A stretch of DNA of 64,000 nucleotides, taken from NCBI GenBank assembly GCA_013399305.1, contig VXAI01000272.1:371704-435703 (forward strand), given 5' to 3'. Each line of letters starts with the position of its first letter. Position 1 is the stretch's first letter. Under the pieces are notes generated by a model that made no database searches, was not told the origin of the DNA, and was given only the letters and a program-made list of their open reading frames with translations. The stretch comes from Rostratula benghalensis. Taxonomy: Eukaryota > Chordata > Aves > Charadriiformes > Rostratulidae. The position numbers were made by a program, and so were the translations under genes. Positions 37,401 through 48,216 of this stretch are shown one piece after another.

Positions 37401-40400
37401 TTTATTCGCCGGCACAGAAAAGCTGTAAACATTCCTGTGTTTGCAAACGGCAACATCCAGTGTCTCAGTGACGTGGAAGAATGTATCCGTAAGACAGGAG
37501 TGCATGGTGTCATGAGTGCAGGTAAAGAAAATTAACTTTTAGATGGGGATATGAGCTGTTTATTACTCAGAAGCCCCATACACATTTATTGAAAGCTTAC
37601 GGTCGGACTGACTTGGTGAACAGCCTGGACTGAAAGCTGAGTGGCCATCCTCTCTCCTCTCCTACTGGCCATCTCTCACCAGGACCAGGAGTCACTTGTT
37701 ATCTTGGACTTGTACCATTGAGTGGACAGCTCAAATTAATTACTTGGCAAAGGCATAGGGGGCTCCTGCTGTCCTGGAATATTTTCATGACATCTGTTGA
37801 TCAGTGGAATGGGTGTTGAATGGAGGTTGATGCACCAAGTGCGTCTGCTGATTCATATTCCTGCAGATGGTTCATGTTGGGTTGGGGCAAGAAAGAATTG
37901 AAGAATTGGCCTAACTTCCTGCAGGATAGACATCAGAAAAGGCTTCCAATCACTCGTACAGTTAAAGCAATCAACCATATTTTCTGTGAGGATGTAGAAT
38001 GTTATTTTTAGGAAATACTGGTTAACAAAAGGCTTGGGAAGCTCCTAGAGAAAAGCAGAGTGAGAAGCAGTATCTGTAAACTTAGGCCAGCCAAACGTGA
38101 ACACAGAGATAAGGCAAGACACCCATTGGCCAAATACTTAACCATTGGGCAACAAAAGCCGTGATTTTTTTATTTATTAATTTAATATTTTTTTTTGTCT
38201 TTGTATCAAGACTGAATGGCTTTCTGGAAAATGTACTTTAATTATGAATGAATTATTTGGCTCAGTTCAGAACTGCATAGTGAGTTCTAGTATCCTGAGA
38301 TCAGGCTAGAGCTCTGTGGATGCTGTGTTCCTCTCTGTTTGAGTACATGGCCGGGGCTGGTAGAGTCACAACAGAGCTGATGGAGCTTCAGAGCCTAGAT
38401 TTTGTTGTCTGTTTCAATCCTGAAATGAAAGTTTGAGTATTTCTTTTCATTCCCTAGAAGGTAATCTTCATAACCCAGCTTTGTTTGAGGGCCGAAACCC
38501 ATTGGTGTGGGAGATGGCTGAGGAGTATCTGGAGATAGTGCAGAAGCACCCTTGTCCACTGTCTTACGTTAGGGCTCATCTCTTCAAGCTCTGGCACCAC
38601 ACGTGAGTATCTCCAAAGAACTCCTACTGCTTTCAGGGCTCATCTTGCTTAGCAAGCGTCTGTTTTGTCTGGACAAGGATTTGTTTGGCCAGAATTAGTA
38701 TGCTGCAAGGCTTTCTTTCCTGGCCCTGTCTGCAGAGAATGTGGGCTGAGGCCTTTGCCCTTTGCTCTGTGTCTGGGGAGCAGGGGGAGGAACAGGTTTC
38801 CACAGGGTGAGCCAGGGTGTGCGCTCACAGCACATCACCACGCGCGTGCTGGGTGGCAAACCGTGAGTTCACGGATTCCCTGTGCCTTGTGAGGCAAAGT
38901 GCCTTGCACCCGGTGTGAGGAGTAAGAGCACGGGCAGTTGCTGGGGAGCAGCTGGTGCACTGTACATCCCTCTTGGCTTCTCTCCTCATACCTTGATTAT
39001 GTGCCCAGTATTTATTGGGAAAAGAGGAGCAGGTATGTGTGCTTCCCTCTGGACTTAAAGAAGATAAGCTTCTACCAAAGGGAAGTGCAGCAAGAAAAAA
39101 AAAATAATATAAAAAGCTTTTATAAAGATATTTTTAGTTGATCTCCTCAGTCTAGCAATAATGAATGAATATGACTTGATGTTTGGGATTTGCCTCAGGC
39201 TTCAAGTTTACCACCAGCTGCGTGAAGAATTAGCAAAAGTGAAGACTCTAGAGGGCATTGTAGATGTCAACAGGGAGCTGAAACTACGATGCCAGGTACC
39301 AAGCTGGGCCCTAATCTCCCACACCACCACTCTCTGCTCTTGGTGGGAACTGAGCATGTCTGTCCTGTGGTTGGTGTCCTTCAGTCACTTCAGTGGACTT
39401 TGTGGCTTACCAACCTTGACTTTGGTAGTTGACTATGGTTCAGCCCCTTAAGCCTGAACAGCTTTACATGGGATAAAGTTGATTTAGGAAGTTACAAATC
39501 TGCTTCAATTCATCTGTCTTAGTAGGGTTTTTTTTTTTTTTTGCCTGTATGTAACTGTCAGTAACTGTTAGTTTAAATTCCAGTTTGTGGTTTCCTGGAG
39601 TTTGAGGTATTTCTTAGAGTATGTCCTGAGATCTCTGGGAAAACTGACTGTAACTCTGTGCTGCAGGAAGAAATAGCTAATCAGAAAGAAGGAGAAAAGC
39701 CAAAAGAAGGGCTGCCTTTTTTCCACTGGATCTGTCAGCCATACATCAGGCCAGGGTGAGTTTTCAATTCTAACACGGGCAGGTACCCAGAGGCCTTTCC
39801 CAGCCGTGCTGTCACTACAGAGCCATCTGCTCCTGTTCTAGGAGCTTACATCTGTTTGAAAATAAGGGAAGAAAATGGATTATTTTTATTCTGGTTTGTT
39901 TGGGTTTTTTTTTCATGGTTATTGAATCTTCTTCTTTAGATTCTTTTCAGATTTCTCTCTAGAATGTAAAAACCAAGAATTCTTGGGTTTTACTGCAGCT
40001 CAGGAAGAATCTGATATGCCACAGATAACCTATGACAGAACTTTATTGTTACATGTAACATGAATGTTGCTGGTCACTGCCAGGGTAGCAAAGGTGGGAA
40101 CTAGGTTGTGTTCTACAAAGGATGCTTGTGTTGTGTGGAGGAGCTTTCCAGGTAGCTTATTCCCTTTCTGCTGTGAAAATTGGACTGAAGAAGAGAACGA
40201 GCACATTAAGATTAATACTTAAACAAATACTAAAGTAAAACCTAGGAATCAGGTTAGCAGGTGCCTGACTAATTCAACTGACCAACTTCTACTGACTTTC
40301 CGACTGATATATCTGGCAGTGTCTGTAATTAACAGTCAGTGGTAACGAAAAAGTTAGGTTTCTATATTCCACTTCTAAGGGCACTGCCACTTGCTCATAA

Positions 40401-43400
40401 TTTACCCACAGTACGAGGGTTTACAGTTTACCCAGATTTCTGTAAAGCAGAATAGTGGCCAGGGAACACCTCCTCCTTCCCTTCAGCCAACTAACGGTGA
40501 GATGGACTCTTTCAGGCCCAAGGAGAGATGCAAGGAGAATGGAGACAGTGGGACTGAAAAGGGCGTGCGAGGAAAACGTGCTCTGGAAGAGGAAGAAGAT
40601 GGGAATTCTGAGCTCCTGTCAAAGAATAAGCAAAAAAAGAAGTTAAGAAATCCAAATAAAAGCTTTGATCCATCTTTAAAACGTAAGTTCCATTTATTGG
40701 CATAAAAGCACAGAAAGTTGCTGATAACACATTTGGCATAAATTACCCCTGTTTGTTTTCTTTGTGTAGTTGTAGAAACTTCTTTTGAAAGAGGGGGGGA
40801 CATTGGGAATTTCTGGATTCCGGTGGTAGTGACGTGATTCAAATTACATTCATTAGTAAAGAAAGTAAAGGAGGAGGTCACTGATCCACTGTAAGAAACT
40901 TTCCATTTGATCTTTATGATCAAAATGCTTTACAAACTGAACTGTAGCTGTCTCTGGTATTTGAAATTGGAATTTCCTATGCATTTCAAGCAGGTGGTCC
41001 TCCTCGTTTACACCTTAAAATTCTTTATGTTTGGATTTATCTTAGAGGCACTTAAAGTCAAAGTATCTTTACCTTTGCACTGTTCTTTGAGGTACTTTAT
41101 TTTTAAAAACAGTCTCTCTCTGGCTAGAAAAGCACTGAGCTTTGTCTGATCCTGGGGTTTTTTTTAACTTACCAATGCTGAAATCAGATCTCTCTCTTTT
41201 CCAGCAAAATATGCAAAGTGTGATCAATGTGGAAACCCTAAGGTAAGTCACTCCCAGTGCCCATTAAAGAATTTCCATTAAGTGGAAATTAAATGACCAT
41301 GTAGTGGTCAATGGCTCAATGTCTGGATGGAGACGGGTGACAAGTGGTGTCCCTCAGGGGTCTGTACTGGGACCAGTGCTGCACAGACAGTGGGATGCAC
41401 GCACCCTCAGCAAGTTTGTGAACGACACCAAGCTGTGTGGGGCGCTTGCATGGCTGAGGGATGGGATGGAGAGTGGTCCTGAGGACAAGGACTTGGGCAT
41501 GCTGGCAGGAGGGAAGCTGACCATGAGCCAACAATGTGTGCTGGTAGCCCAGGAAGCCCCCCACACCCTGGGCTTCAACCCCAGCAGTGTGGCCAGCAGG
41601 ACAAAGTGGGGCATTCTGCCTCTCTGTGGAGACTCTGCCTCCAGCTCTGGGGCCACCAACACCAGAAAGACATGACCTGTTGGAGACAGGCCAGGGGGGA
41701 GGCCACAGAGATGCTGGAGCCCCTCTGCTGTGAGGACAGGCTGAGAGAGTTGTAGGGGTTCAGCCTGGAGAAGAGGAGGCTCCAGGGAGAGCTTATTGTG
41801 GCCTTTCACTGCCGAAGTGGGCTACAGGAAAGATGGGGACAGCTTTTAGCAGGACCTGTTGTGATAGAACAAGGGGTAATGGCATTACATTGAAAGAGGG
41901 TAGATTTAGCCTATGTAGAAGGGGATTTTTTATTGCTGAGAGCGGTGAGATGCTGGCCCAGGTTGCCCAGAGAGATGGTGGATTGTCCTTCCTCATGGGA
42001 GGAGTAGTCTGGATGGCCTTTAGAGGTCCCTTCCAACCCAAACTATTTTATGATTCTAAATCTTGAGGTAGGTCCCTGCTGGGGTCAAGTAATGTATTAA
42101 TGGCAAGTCTCACTGGTGCATGGACAAAAAACAAGATAAAATTCATGCTGAGGCAAAGGCTTTGTAACTATTGACTGTAGCCTGAGGTGAAGGTGCTGCC
42201 CAAAAATCACTAACAAATGTAGGGGTTTTGAGATGATTTGCCTTCCTTTCCAAAAAAGTGCAGTCTTGCTGCTGCTGAGGGTATTTATTGCTAAGACAGT
42301 CGAGTGAGATGGACTTCCTAAGATCTCTTGGAGACAAATCTCCAAACTTCCATGTATGATCTACTGTGAAATTAAAAAATAAAAGCAAAACCCAACAATA
42401 AACCCCCACACTTACTAGTGTTTAGTGGTGGTTTCCTGAGAGGACTGAGAATTGGAGTAACTGGTGTGTGGTTATCACTGCACTAATACAAGTCCTTCAG
42501 ACATCATCGTGGAACAGCCCGTGGTGAGCGTGGGGCAGAATCTGCAGCTCTGGTTTGTGCTGGTTTTGGATCTGTGCCCACTCAGCACTGGTTTTGCTGA
42601 CAGTTTGCCATCAGCTGTCACCATCAGCAATGGTGAACAGGCCAGCTGGTTTTCAGGCTGTGCGTAGCATATATATTTCAAACTTTATACATGAAGTTTC
42701 AAATATTTTATGTTTGGAAAGAGTTAATTGGTTGGTTGTTTTTTATTTTCCCTCAGGGAACACAGTGTTTTCCTTGACAGGGTGATGGTGTTGAGCTGAG
42801 CGAGCAGAGTGCATGACAGGCTGAGAGAGTTGGGGGTGCTCAGCCTGGAGAAGAGAAAGCTTCGGGGAGACCTTAGAGCAGCCTTCCTGTCCCTACAGGG
42901 GCTACAGGAGAGCTGGGGAGGGACTCTTCATCAGGAGACGTAGTGAGAGGATGAGGGGTAATGGTTTTAAACTGGAAGAGGGGAGGTTTAGACGAGATAC
43001 CAGAAAGAAATTCTTTGCTGTGAGGGTGGTGAGAGCCTGGCCCAGGTTGCCCAGAGAAGCTGTGGCTGCTCCATCCCCGGAGGGGTTCAAGGCCAGGCTG
43101 GAGGGGCTTGGAGCAACCTGGTGTGGTGGGAGGTGTCCCTGCCCAGGGCAGGGGGGGTTGGAACTCCATGATCCTTAAGGTCCCTTCCAACCTGAACCAT
43201 TCTGTGATTTATTGCTGCTCACACACCGCTGCAGGCAGACGCACAAGCAGGGTGTAATGCGCAAGGAACAGCGCTGGGTTTTAGCAAGGGAAAGTAGTGT
43301 TACAGCTACAGGAGGGGGACACAGGCCTTGGGGTGTTGCTCTTCTCTAACACTTTATAGCACCTGAGAACCAACAGCCAGGGCTCGCTGGGAGCTGCAGC

Positions 43401-45082
43401 CACAGAAGAAAATATTTTTCTTGCTGTGTTAATTATTGGGAAAACACTGAGCGTTCACCTGGCCGGCTTTCAAGCTGTGCTGTTCCACGGCTAATCCAGG
43501 CACCACAGGTTGGTTCTCACACGTGACCACCTGGAGCTGGGCTTGGGCTCATCTTTGTTTTGCTCTTAGAGCTCGGTTGTGTCACAGCCCTTGAACTCCA
43601 GTGCCTGGGCCTGGCTTGGTTTGTGGGGGTCGTGTGTTTCCCAGCTCGTGTTTCTAAGCTGTGGCATGGGATTGAGGGGATGGGGGGAAGGAACAGAAAA
43701 GCAAACCAATGAGAAGTTCACGGCTCCCTAAACATCATGGAGTTTTTGACTGGGGTGGAGGGAGACAAACTGAACCACAACCCCCCAGTTTGCTAAAGGA
43801 CCACCAACCCCCTGTGAGCCAGAGCAGAGACTCCCCATCCGGTGTAGCCCAGGTGTCAACTGTCCAAGGCTCCACTGCTGCTGTCCCTGAAGGCCATGCA
43901 TTATAGCCATATACTCATTAAAATACACACTAGATTTCAAGCTGCAAGTAATTGGTGTGGTGGCACTGATTTCAGGTGGCATTAACAGCGTCAGGCGCTG
44001 TGGTTCACACTTCCCTTCTGCCCAGAACCCCAGCAAACGCCGTGGGGCTTGTCCCAAAGTGCTTGTGGTGTGCAATTCCTGCTGCCCGAGGGATTACTGA
44101 TGTTGCAGAAGTTGAAGGTGGAATTCTTTTTGTTTATTTTGTTTTGGGTTTTGTTCTCGAAATGGCAACAGTTGATGGCTGCCTCCCCTCCATCCCCCCA
44201 TGACGGTGCTCTCGGCCTCGTCAGCCTGAGGCATGACTGCCCTCATCCACGAGGTGGGGTAGAGGAAGAGACTTGATATTTGGGTGTGAATTGCAAAACC
44301 CTGAAGCCATGCCACCTTGGTGATGATACCAACAGGTAGTACAGCTGCTGACAACCCCAGAGGGATGGCATGAGAAAGAGGGGCTGACACTTTCCATGTG
44401 ATGGCTGCTCAGAAGTGCTGGTCCTAAGGTCTGAGTGTGCAGAGCTGTAGCGTTGTTGCTGATTACAATAACCAATAATAATTCTGGTTTTTTCACTGAT
44501 ACAAGCTTCTTTATGTCCCTTCCCAACCCAGGGCAATAAATGTGTGTTCAACATGTGCCGAGGCTGCTGTAAGAAAAGAGCATTCAAGGAGACAGCGGAC
44601 TGTCCCGGTAAGTGCAGCCGCCCCGGCCTCGTCTCCCACCTACAGTCATTACTGTCAGCTTTGCTTTGGGCTGGGGGTGTTAAAAACCCTCTGTATCTAT
44701 AGCTACAGACACATTGTAAATCTGCCTACAATTTTATAGTGCTGCTTTAAAAGCCTGCAGAATCCCTTCTGCTTCCAAAGCCTTGGGATGCAGGATTTCC
44801 AGACTGCGAGGCCCCATTTGTTATAACCATGAGCCGTTGCCCAGTGTGGGCGTCTCATTTCGGTTGTTTGTTGATGTGGTTTTTGGTTTTTTCTCTTCCC
44901 TCCATCCCCTCCCCCCCCTTACTCCTTCAGGTCATGGCTTACTTTTTAAGACCAAATATGAAAAATCCCTTTCATGGCAGAGTAGTCCAAGAGTAATTCC
45001 AAGCCCGGAGCTCGGTCGGCGAGGAGCTGTGGCTGCGGGGGAGGCGGCTGCACCGGCGGAGGCTGGGGACAGGGCTGTGTGA
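31071..45082 (+). CDS. DUS1L: tRNA-dihydrouridine synthase 1-like, 13 coding exons, complete
   Basis: FMN/NADPH enzyme that reduces uridine to dihydrouridine in the tRNA D-loop; the family's yeast member Dus1 acts on positions 16/17. The joined exons give 1461 nt: 486 residues and TGA. N-terminal TIM barrel: [14 protein letters not shown] (FMN site), LNLGCPQ with the catalytic Cys at 33576-33578 (about residue 108), [29 protein letters not shown] and GVMSAEGNL. A helical domain follows, then a basic linker ([10 protein letters not shown]) and a Cys-rich zinc-binding-like motif, CDQCGNP...CRGCCKKR. The ATG at 31071 (GGGAG before ATG) matches the human start MPKL. An in-frame ATG lies further upstream at 30606. 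The C-terminal 35 or so residues look lineage-specific. Confidence 0.97.
31308..33491 (+). other. DUS1L intron 1, no feature recognised
   Basis: The first 150 nt belong to the CpG island; the rest is ordinary intron ending near a T homopolymer at about 33325-33345. No repeat family was recognised. Confidence 0.55.
33492..33600 (+). CDS. DUS1L: DUS1L exon 2: catalytic Cys
   Basis: Encodes [19 protein letters not shown] and [14 protein letters not shown]. The Cys codon 33576-33578 is the proton donor of the Dus family. Ends phase 1. Confidence 0.97.
34545..34595 (+). CDS. DUS1L: DUS1L exon 3
   Basis: 51 nt, phase 1 at both ends, encoding [16 protein letters not shown]. Acceptor TTATTATAG, donor GTAAGT. 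Confidence 0.94.
   Translation, partial: VTTEHFYKRSGIFFRE
34596..36293 (+). other. DUS1L intron 3, no feature recognised
   Basis: About 1.7 kb of unremarkable intron. Intron 2 (33601-34544) and intron 6 (37522-38457) likewise show nothing I can identify. Confidence 0.5.
36294..36406 (+). CDS. DUS1L: DUS1L exon 4
   Basis: Encodes [19 protein letters not shown] and [15 protein letters not shown]. Ends phase 0 before GTAAGG. Confidence 0.96.
37191..37273 (+). CDS. DUS1L: DUS1L exon 5
   Basis: Encodes [24 protein letters not shown] is the signature strand of the barrel. Ends phase 2 in an Arg codon before GTCAGT. Confidence 0.96.
37418..37521 (+). CDS. DUS1L: DUS1L exon 6
   Basis: Encodes [20 protein letters not shown] and GVHGVMSA, the FMN phosphate-binding part. 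Ends phase 1. Confidence 0.96.
38458..38602 (+). CDS. DUS1L: DUS1L exon 7
   Basis: Encodes [20 protein letters not shown] and [18 protein letters not shown], the start of the helical domain. Ends phase 2. Confidence 0.96.
39199..39295 (+). CDS. DUS1L: DUS1L exon 8
   Basis: Encodes [20 protein letters not shown] and ELKLRCQ. Ends phase 0 before GTACCA. Confidence 0.95.
39667..39755 (+). CDS. DUS1L: DUS1L exon 9
   Basis: Starts with a Lys/Glu-rich linker, then [15 protein letters not shown], conserved at the end of the helical domain. Ends phase 2. Confidence 0.94.
40516..40682 (+). CDS. DUS1L: DUS1L exon 10: basic linker
   Basis: Encodes a charged low-complexity linker ([30 protein letters not shown]). 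The acceptor tract is short (GGACTCTTTCAG) but has a good branch-point-like CTAAC 20 nt upstream. Ends phase 1. Confidence 0.92.
41205..41242 (+). CDS. DUS1L: DUS1L exon 11: first Cys pair
   Basis: A 38-nt microexon-like exon encoding [12 protein letters not shown]. CxxC is the first half of a Cys-rich, zinc-finger-like motif completed in exon 12. Ends phase 0. Confidence 0.95.
41297..42060 (+). repeat. CR1 LINE, 5'-truncated and internally deleted, in DUS1L intron 11
   Basis: Non-LTR retrotransposon of birds and reptiles. The left end encodes [11 protein letters not shown], the reverse-transcriptase motif of CR1 ORF2, then jumps to [13 protein letters not shown]. That jump implies an internal deletion, and the catalytic FADD box is changed to FVND. 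The right end has the CR1 tail: GGTCCCTTCCAACCCAAACT and TATTTTATGATTCTA. It is dead and lies in the same orientation as DUS1L. Confidence 0.92.
42812..43210 (+). repeat. CR1 LINE 3' fragment, in DUS1L intron 11
   Basis: Starts GACAGGCTGAGAGAGTTGGG and ends GGTCCCTTCCAACCTGAACC..TTCTGTGATT. This is the last part of ORF2 plus the 3' UTR of CR1. Same orientation as the neighbouring CR1 but a different subtype. About 750 nt separate the two copies. Confidence 0.92.
44532..44607 (+). CDS. DUS1L: DUS1L exon 12: Cys-rich motif
   Basis: Encodes [18 protein letters not shown] and ETADCP. Together with exon 11 it gives at least seven Cys, suggesting zinc binding (inference). Ends phase 1. Confidence 0.96.
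44931..45082 (+). CDS. DUS1L: DUS1L exon 13 and stop
   Basis: Encodes the conserved [16 protein letters not shown], then a Gly/Ala-rich tail ([14 protein letters not shown]) and a TGA at 45080-45082. The tail does not resemble the human C-terminus. Confidence 0.93.
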
Positions 45083-45270
45083 CACCTGGGAGGTGACCAG
45101 GGAGAGAAAGCTCCTGCCAGGCCTTTGCTTCCCTGGGCCAAAGAACGACCGCGTGGGCTCCAGCTCACCCTCAGCTCTGTGAACTTGTTTCCACGGGCTA
45201 TTTTAAGTTCTGGAAAAAAAGTTTTATTTAAGTAAAAAGCTGCGTACTCAGGGAATTCTCCTGCATTTGA

Positions 45271-45276
45271 AATAAA
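45271..45276 (+). terminator. DUS1L: Candidate DUS1L poly(A) signal AATAAA
   Basis: AATAAA 188 nt after the stop, followed by GU-rich sequence and then a long T run at about 45332-45348. A second AATAAA lies at 45439-45444. Confidence 0.65.
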
Positions 45277-47683
45277 AAGGATGCAACTGACTGTCTCATG
45301 CTGTGGTTGAAAGACTGAAAATGCTGCTGCTTTTTTTTTTTTTTTTTGTTTGGGGTGGGGGCATCCGGTATAAGCTGCCATCACAATCTGCCTCATGTAT
45401 GTACATGAACCCTTCTTGTCCTGTTTTTAATATCAGGGAATAAATTTCTTGTATTAGAAGAGCCTTCTGGTGCACTAAAACCAGCAATGAATGATGTCAA
45501 TGATTTCCTCACTCCCAGAAAGGTGTAGACAACCACATTTCAGCAGCCTGGGTTCTCATGTGGACACAAATCCAGCAGCACTTTGGAACAGTGAATGTAA
45601 ACCCCTTAAAATGATGCTCTAAAACCCCCCCTCTGTGTTAAGCAGTGCTGGATTTACACAGTGGGATAAAGCTTCCTGGTCTCCCATCAGAGAAAGGCTG
45701 GGGGGGTTTGGAAAGAACACTATTAAAATAGAGAGGGGGGGTGTCTGGGTCAATAGGGGAAAGGGTAGGAGAAAGGAAACAAGACGTGACACAGGGAGAG
45801 GGGCTGGGGTCCAGGGAAAGGGTTTGCTGCAGCTGGGAGGGTGTTGGGCTGGGCTCCAGAACCACACCAGGACCCACTTCCAACAGCTCAAACCTCTGCT
45901 TTTTGGGGCCAGAACATCAAGAGCAGCACTGGCCACAGGTATGCAGCTGTTCTGAAGGCAGCTGGGAGCCCAGGAGTCAGGAGGGAAACTTTTTGAGCTT
46001 CTTTTCACGATGCTTCATCTGTCTGACATTTGTTTTTTCTGGAATCCTGACTGCAGATGGACTTCCTCTCCCTGTCAGAATTTATGCCCTTTTGGAAGTG
46101 ACACTGGGTCTGAAAGGGAAGGAACAGGAAACCCACCACAAGGTCTGCAAAAACCAGTGGTAAAGTGTCTTCTGAGACACTTGGTGGGACACTTCTGAGA
46201 CACAGGAGAGCCCTTGCCTCAGAAAAGAACCAAAAATCAGAAGTGCCCCTGAGCTCAGAAAACAAACGCGGACCATTGAGCGCCGAAATCAGGGCAGACC
46301 CTGCCGTGTCCCACCCCCCACTCAAAACAGAGGGGCTCACAAGGGGTTAAGGACAGAAACACAGTGCTTTAAGGAATTGGGTGGTGACAGCACACCTTGA
46401 TTATTTCATAAACCATTTTTAACACTTTTTTCTGTGCCATCTGAACAACCAGTCTCTGTGTGTCCCCTCGCACTCTGCAAGACCCATCTGTATTTCCTGC
46501 CCCGCGTTACAGACTGCTACAGTCCCTACACACAGCAGAAGAGGCTGCTGGAAAAAACCCCAAACCCACCCTGACCTACCAGTAACTGCAGCTGTGTTCA
46601 ATCCCTGGAGAAAGGTTCCCACTCAAAGCATTAATTAGAAGGCAGCCCACAAGCACAATTAAGAGAGTGCTAATGGCAGCACCAGGTGTGAAGCAGAGGC
46701 TTTGACCTACCCTTACATCAATCCCCTCCTGCTCACTGGTTTCCATTCCGTGTTCCCATCGGCCATGCTGGCCATGCTGGTTCTCCAGGCACAGGAACCC
46801 AGGCAACTTGATCTCTCTGGCCAGTTGCCTACATCCAACCAGCCTTGCTTTAGGTGTTCCCATTCATTCACACCAAGTCCTCTAGGAGGGACCAGAGGGG
46901 GCAAGAACTTCACAGCCCTTGGGAGGGCTGGACTTAAAAGGCTGCCTCGCATCTACTGGGGGCACTAGAAGTAGTTCAGCTTCTCCTTCTGCGCCTCCCC
47001 ACTTCGTCTGCTTGGGACTCGAACAAAATCTTTCCCATGATGTTTCTGGGAATAGCTTAATGAGCTGGTTAACCAAGACTCCCAGCAGCTTTCATCATGT
47101 CAGACTACCCTTGTATTCAAATCACGTTTAGACACTAAGCTGGTAGGTGTTATCCCAGCTTGCCTGGTGAACTGGAACCAGCACAGAAACCGAGGGGGAG
47201 GGAAAGGGTGCGGCGTTTACCAAATATCCCCAGTCATCCGTGGGGGAGAACCAAGTTTAAAAAATGCTCCACCACACTGGTGCTACAGGAGATTTGGGGG
47301 ACAATCTGTAACCACACACTGGCACCTTGGAACACGTCTCTCACAAGTCCAGTCTCACGCCAGAACCCCTCACTGGTGGGCAGAAAGGACCACACTGGCT
47401 TTAGCCCCCTAAATTCAGGAAGGTCCTTACACTTGAGAACCCTAAATGGACATATTTCTATACAGAGTATTTAAGGCATATTCATTCCCACCCCCCTCTT
47501 CCAAGACATTTCTTAGTAGAAATGGTTGCATCCAACCACCTCCTGTCCCAGGTCCTGGCAGGAGACCCTGGGAGGTCCCCACACAGGACAGAAACACTCT
47601 CAGGTCAGCACAACACACAGCCCTTCCTGCCACTAACCACACACCACCACCCCAGGGGAAAAACACTTCTAACAGAGGACTTG

Positions 47684-48216
47684 GGAGGTGATTGTCCCCC
47701 TGTCCTGGGCACTGGTGAGGCCCCACCTCAAGGGCTGCGTCCAGTTTTATCACAAAAAAAGACACTGAGGGGCTGCAGTGGGTCTAGATAAGGGCAACGG
47801 AGCTGGTGAGGGGTCTGGAGAAGGAGTCTGATGAGGAGAGGCTGAGGGAGCTGGGGGTGTTCAGCCTGGAGAAGAGGAGGCTGAGGGGGGACCTTCTCGC
47901 CCTCTACAACTCCCTGAAAGGAGGGGGTAGCCTGGGGGGGGTCAGTCTCTTCTCCCAAGGAAGAGGTGATGGGACAAGAGGGAACAGCCTCAAGTTGCAC
48001 CAGGGGAGGTTCAGGATGGAGATCAGGAACAATTTTGACATGGAAAGGGTTACCAAGCCTTGGAATGGGCTGCCCAGGGAAGGGGTTGAGGCACCGTCCC
48101 TGTCAGCTGGGCTGACACAGAGCTTAGTGATGGGGTTTTGTCAGAGTTAGGTTGGTGGTTGGACTTGATGATCTTAAAGATCCCTTCCAACCCAGATGAT
48201 TCCATGATCTTATGGT
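47684..48216 (+). repeat. CR1 LINE 3' part, intergenic
   Basis: Encodes the end of CR1 ORF2 ([20 protein letters not shown], then LYNSLKGG), and ends TTGATGATCTTAAAGATCCC TTCCAACCCAGATGATTCCATGA-like, the CR1 tail. It is 5'-truncated and cannot make protein. The tail differs from the other two + strand copies, so it is a different subfamily. Confidence 0.92.

Noticed and set aside
41304..41675. Open frame with reverse-transcriptase-like residues
   Set aside because: Not a gene: it is a degraded, internally deleted CR1 fragment with an altered active-site box.
47806..48150. 114-codon open frame
   Set aside because: C-terminal end of CR1 ORF2 running into the CR1 3' UTR.
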